DNA of 9,629 nucleotides, from positions 1-9,629 of the forward strand of contig URJD01000056.1 in the NCBI GenBank assembly GCA_900548075.1. The letters run 5' to 3'. The notes beneath the pieces were generated by a model, which saw only the letters and a program-made list of their open reading frames with translations, had not been told where the DNA came from and did no database searches. This document shows, piece by piece, positions 6,504 through 9,629 of this stretch. Numbering within the stretch: the stretch's first letter is position 1; the number at the start of each line of letters is the position of its first letter. Origin of the DNA: an uncultured Collinsella sp. Its GTDB lineage: Bacteria; Actinomycetota; Coriobacteriia; Coriobacteriales; Coriobacteriaceae. The translations under genes and the position numbers were made by a program.

Positions 6504-9059
6504 GTGTCTGATCAACAGCAAGAAAACGAAATAACGACGACGCAAGCCGCTCCCGCTGCACCGGTTGCGTCGGACCAGGTCGCGGCGCCCGCGCAAGCCT
6601 CGGCTCCTGAGACGCCTAAGGCTGCTTCGACGCCTACGCCTGCAGCGGCTGAGAAGGCCGTGCCTGCAACTGGTGAGGAGGCTGCTCCGGCAAAGCCCAA
6701 GCGTACGCGCCGCACGACCAAGCCTGCCACTGACGGCGAGGAGGTCACCAAGCCCAAGCGCCGTACCACGCGCACGACGCGCGCCAAGCTCACCGTTGCA
6801 GCTGACTCCTCGGCGCCGATTTCCGATGAGGTCGCGCAGGCACGTGCGTTGGCGCAGATTAGCGAGGCTCAGGTGGTGCGTGCCCGCCGTCGTGCTGCCG
6901 AGCGCGAGGCCGCGGCTCTGACCGAGCTTGCAGCTCCGTCTGTGCCCGAGACGCCTGCCGCCGACCAGCCGACCGAGAAGCCGGCACCGCGCACACGCCA
7001 TCGCACGGCTGCTAAGGCCGAGCAGGTTGCTGAACAGGTAACCCCCGAGCTCACCGAGGCTTCGGTTCGTTTCGCGGCAGGGGAGGGCGCATCGCCTGCT
7101 GAGCCCGCTGCGCCTGTCGAGGCCAGCGAAGTTCCCGTTGTCGATCCGGCTTTGCGCCCGCACCGTCGCGGTCGCAAGCCCAAGGCCTTTGTCGAGGCCG
7201 AGAAGGCCGCAGCCGCAGCCGCCGCCGCTCGGGATGCTGCGGCGACTGCCAAGTCCTCAACTGCTGCCGATGCACCCGTCCAGGATGCCACGACTTCCGA
7301 GGCCGTTTCTGCCGATGCCGAGCCCGCCGACGTCCGTCCCGGTCGCAGCCGTCGTACTGCTGCTAAGCGCACGTCCAAGGCCATGGCTGCCAAGAAGGGT
7401 GCGTCCGAGGATTCTGCCGAGACGACCGCCGATGCGTCGACTGATGTCGCCGAGGCCCAGGACGTCGAACAGCCTGCGTCCGAGAAGCCCAAGCGCGGTC
7501 GTAAGAAGTCCGTTAAGGCCAAGGCGTCCGAGCAGCAGGCTGATGCCGAAGCGCAGGTCGATTCCGGCGCCGAGGCCAATGACGCCGCTGCGGCCAATGC
7601 CGACGCCGCCGCAACCGATGGCGCCGCGCCCGCTGAGGCCGATGGCAACGCTCGCCCCAACCGTCGCCAGCACAAGCGCAACGAGGAGCGCAACGAGCGC
7701 AAGGACGAGCGCAACAACGACCGTCGCAACCGCCAGCGCGATCGCAAACAGCGCAACAAGGAGCGCAACGCCGCTCCGACTGAGCCCACGCTTTCGCGCG
7801 AGGAGCTCGCGGCCATGAAGGTCGCCGAGCTGCGCGAGAAGGCCAAGGAGTTCGAGATTGAGACGACCGGCAAGAAGAAGGCCGAACTCGTCGAAGAGAT
7901 CTACACCACCGCCGCGAAGGCCGAGGGCTTCCGCGACATCAAGGGCATTCTGCAGATTCGCCCGGACAGCTCCGGCATCATCCATGCCCACGGTTACATG
8001 AAGTCCAACGACGACGCCTTCGTCCCCGCCTACCTCATCCGCTCCGCGCGTCTGCGCACGGGCGACGTCATCGAGGGCTCGCTTCGTCCTTCGCGCGGCG
8101 GCGACAAACGCGCCGGCCTCGCCAAAATCACGACCGTCAACGGCCTGGACCCCGAGCAGATTCGCAACCGCCCCAAGTTTGGTGACCTCACCCCGGTCTA
8201 TCCCAATGAGCCGCTGCGCATGGAGCACGGCAAGGACTCCATTACCGGTCGCGCCATCGACATCGTCTCGCCGATTGGCAAGGGTCAGCGTGGCCTGATC
8301 GTGTCCCCGCCCAAGGCCGGCAAGACCACGATCCTCAAGAAGATCTGCCAGTCTATCTCGATTAACAACCCCGAGGTGCACCTCATCTGCCTGCTCGTCG
8401 ACGAGCGCCCCGAAGAGGTCACCGATATGCAGCGTTCCATCAAGGGCGAGGTTGTGGCGTCGACCTTCGATATGCCCGCCGACAACCACACTCGCGTGGC
8501 AGAGCTCGTCATCGAGCGCGCCAAGCGCATCGTGGAGCTGGGCGGCGATGTTGTGGTGGTGCTCGACTCCATCACGCGTCTTGCCCGCGCCTACAACTTG
8601 GCGGCGCCCGCCTCGGGCCGCATCCTTTCGGGCGGCGTCGATTCGGCGGCCCTGTATCCTCCCAAGCGCTTCCTGGGCGCAGCCCGTAATATCGAGAACG
8701 GTGGCTCGCTCACCATCCTGGCTTCTGCCCTCATCGACACTGGTTCCAAGATGGACGAGGTCATCTTTGAGGAGTTCAAGGGCACCGGCAACATGGAGCT
8801 TAAGCTCGACCGCGACCTGGCCGACCGCCGTATCTTCCCGGCTATCGACCCCGTTGCCTCCGGTACGCGTAACGAGGACCTGTTGGTCGACGAGCAGATG
8901 CGTCCGTTTGTCTTTGGCCTGCGTCGCATTCTTGCCGGCATGAACAACACCGAGCGCGCAGCCGCATCGTTTATCAAGGGTCTTAAGGGCACCAACACCA
9001 ACCAGGAGTTCCTGGTGCGTTCGGCCAAAAAACACAGCGACTACGAGCAGACGTTCTAG
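6504..9059 (+). CDS. rho: Transcription termination factor Rho with very long N-terminal extension
   Basis: Hexameric RNA-dependent ATPase/helicase that ends transcription. At 851 aa it is twice E. coli Rho (419). Residues 1-429 are low-complexity, rich in Ala, Glu, Lys and Arg, with AT-hook-like GRKPK and KRGRKK runs and an Asn/Arg/Glu-rich stretch (384-422). The family part follows: a Rho_N SAP-like helical domain from Leu430, the cold-shock RNA-binding domain from about 480, Walker A PPKAGKT (602-608, Lys607), Walker B VVVLDSITR (Asp688), then LSGGVDSAALYPPKRF and EEFKGTGNMELKLDR (Lys759 region). The ATPase core looks fully intact, but the RNA-binding aromatics of the cold-shock domain are largely missing. 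Start is GTG 6504: an in-frame TGA lies just upstream and no ATG occurs for many codons; its ribosome site is weak. Long Rho extensions are known in actinobacteria and bind RNA in Micrococcus and Mycobacterium. Confidence 0.97.
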   Translation: MSDQQQENEITTTQAAPAAPVASDQVAAPAQASAPETPKAASTPTPAAAEKAVPATGEEAAPAKPKRTRRTTKPATDGEEVTKPKRRTTRTTRAKLTVAADSSAPISDEVAQARALAQISEAQVVRARRRAAEREAAALTELAAPSVPETPAADQPTEKPAPRTRHRTAAKAEQVAEQVTPELTEASVRFAAGEGASPAEPAAPVEASEVPVVDPALRPHRRGRKPKAFVEAEKAAAAAAAARDAAATAKSSTAADAPVQDATTSEAVSADAEPADVRPGRSRRTAAKRTSKAMAAKKGASEDSAETTADASTDVAEAQDVEQPASEKPKRGRKKSVKAKASEQQADAEAQVDSGAEANDAAAANADAAATDGAAPAEADGNARPNRRQHKRNEERNERKDERNNDRRNRQRDRKQRNKERNAAPTEPTLSREELAAMKVAELREKAKEFEIETTGKKKAELVEEIYTTAAKAEGFRDIKGILQIRPDSSGIIHAHGYMKSNDDAFVPAYLIRSARLRTGDVIEGSLRPSRGGDKRAGLAKITTVNGLDPEQIRNRPKFGDLTPVYPNEPLRMEHGKDSITGRAIDIVSPIGKGQRGLIVSPPKAGKTTILKKICQSISINNPEVHLICLLVDERPEEVTDMQRSIKGEVVASTFDMPADNHTRVAELVIERAKRIVELGGDVVVVLDSITRLARAYNLAAPASGRILSGGVDSAALYPPKRFLGAARNIENGGSLTILASALIDTGSKMDEVIFEEFKGTGNMELKLDRDLADRRIFPAIDPVASGTRNEDLLVDEQMRPFVFGLRRILAGMNNTERAAASFIKGLKGTNTNQEFLVRSAKKHSDYEQTF

Positions 9060-9096
9060 GTTGTCATCCACACGCAGCGATAGTCATCAATGCAAT

Positions 9097-9128
9097 AAAG
9101 GGTCGGGGCTTTGAGCCTCGGCCCTTTT
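9097..9128 (+). terminator. Intrinsic terminator of rho
   Basis: AAAGGGTCGGGGCT (9097-9110) pairs with AGCCTCGGCCCTTT (9114-9127) across a TTG loop: 14 pairs including two G-U. TTTTCC follows. It lies 38 bp after the rho stop codon. Confidence 0.9.
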
Positions 9129-9207
9129 CCATATCGCCGTTCGTCACCATTTTTTGACCATAAGACCGACGAGCAGCAGGTTTCCCGTTTCAATCCGACA
9201 TCGTCGC

Positions 9208-9236
9208 TTGCAATCGACTGGGCGGTTTCGCATAAT
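9208..9236 (+). promoter_or_regulatory. Candidate promoter for the downstream membrane-protein gene
   Basis: TTGCAA (9208-9213), a 17-nt spacer and CATAAT (9231-9236): four and five of six consensus matches, the best promoter in the window. RNA would start near 9243, about 130 nt before the ATG. Confidence 0.55.
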
Positions 9237-9242
9237 AGCTTT

Positions 9243-9372
9243 TAAGCTTCGCGACGGAAAACGCAGATGAAACGAACCATATACCGTTGCTTTGGGGCAT
9301 AGCCCCGCTTCATCTTCTCTCGCGCAGCCAACTAAATGATGCGATTTGGGTGCTGGAAGATGGGGAGAGCTC
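9243..9372 (+). other. Long structured 5' leader of unknown type
   Basis: Between the promoter and the gene, AGATGAA (9265-9271) can pair with TTCATCT (9309-9315), enclosing a second hairpin GGGGC-ATA-GCCCC (9294-9306). This two-level fold could be a regulatory leader, but I could not match it to any riboswitch class I know. An 11-codon frame from ATG 9267 (MKRTIYRCFGA) sits in the first arm and lacks a clear ribosome site. Confidence 0.3.
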
Positions 9373-9629
9373 ATGGCTTCTTCTGATGCAACACAACGAG
9401 CAGTCCTTGCCGGACTTTCGTGCGGGATAGGCCTTGCCGCTCCCGTGGTTATGTATGCCGCGACGCTGCCGTTTTCGTCGGTGAACGAGACGGTCGTGGC
9501 GGGTGCGGTTCCCTTCGCCGTGGGCGCGGTGGCGGGCGTGGGTATCTATGCCGCCTCGCTGGGTATTTCCGAGTACCGTGCGCAGCGTGAAGAGCGTCTG
9601 TTCCAGCCCGATGCCATGGGCGGTGCCGC
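9373..9629 (+). CDS. Small membrane protein of unknown function, C-terminus outside window
   Basis: The frame opens at ATG 9373 with GGGGAGAG just upstream (9362-9369) and is still open at the window edge after 85 codons. I do not recognise the family. Residues 11-33 and 41-64 are two hydrophobic, Ala/Gly/Val-rich segments that should span the membrane, joined by a short loop (TLPFSSVNET). After the second helix the chain is charged (SEYRAQREERLF), which by the positive-inside rule places it in the cytoplasm. The Ser-rich N-terminus has no lipobox, and I see no signal-peptidase site. A TTG at 9346 is in frame but has no better ribosome site. The gene is separated from rho by a terminator and has its own promoter and leader, so it is probably a separate unit. 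The missing C-terminus could hold the informative domain. Confidence 0.75.
   Translation, partial: MASSDATQRAVLAGLSCGIGLAAPVVMYAATLPFSSVNETVVAGAVPFAVGAVAGVGIYAASLGISEYRAQREERLFQPDAMGGA

Noticed and set aside
6400..6534. 44-codon leader gene upstream of rho
   Set aside because: No ribosome binding site and no recognisable product; kept only as a possible part of leader control, not called as a gene.
6354..7163. 269-aa minus-strand frame over the rho promoter and N-terminus
   Set aside because: Antisense to the repetitive part of rho; the product is Arg/Leu/Gly low complexity.
7257..9071. 604-aa and 334-aa antisense frames within rho
   Set aside because: Shadows of rho codon bias; rho motifs run through the whole opposite frame.
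9144..9374. 76-aa minus-strand frame between rho and the membrane-protein gene
   Set aside because: No ribosome site, no family features, and it covers a good plus-strand promoter and leader.
1..9629. tRNA, rRNA or CRISPR content
   Set aside because: No tRNA-like TTC-containing arms in a cloverleaf setting, no rRNA sequence and no regularly spaced repeat array were seen by eye.

Overview
The window is 9.6 kb of GC-rich chromosomal DNA with strong Shine-Dalgarno sites, short intergenic gaps and hairpin terminators. A CarD-family regulator, a Rho factor with a very long Ala/Lys/Arg-rich N-terminal extension, and the general look of the proteins point to an actinobacterium, most likely a gut Coriobacteriia of the Collinsella type. 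That assignment is an inference from recall; no search was run.

Layout from left to right. A prolyl-aminopeptidase-like hydrolase (minus strand, cut by the left edge) is divergent from proA (plus strand), which makes the second enzyme of proline synthesis. proA converges on a small HD-domain phosphohydrolase gene (minus), followed by a CarD-family regulator gene (minus). A 342-bp intergenic region separates carD-like from the divergent argS (arginyl-tRNA synthetase, plus). After argS and its strong terminator comes about 500 bp without a protein gene. It holds a 150-bp element with 27-bp inverted ends, a short repeat cluster, a candidate promoter and the rho leader. Then rho (plus, 851 aa), its terminator, another promoter with a 130-nt leader, and the first 85 codons of a two-helix membrane protein cut by the right edge.

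Most of this is housekeeping: proline metabolism, tRNA charging, and transcription control by CarD and Rho. The genes look mostly monocistronic, each with its own control signals. The unusual parts are: two identical 39-bp hairpin repeats that bracket the HD gene; the 150-bp inverted-repeat element beside rho; a Rho whose extra N-terminus is larger than the usual whole protein and whose canonical RNA-binding aromatics are replaced; an HD protein with Asp changed to Asn at a probable metal ligand; and a set of TGCA-centred motifs upstream of argS. I found no complete new defence, mobile or biosynthetic system, and no tRNA, rRNA or CRISPR.
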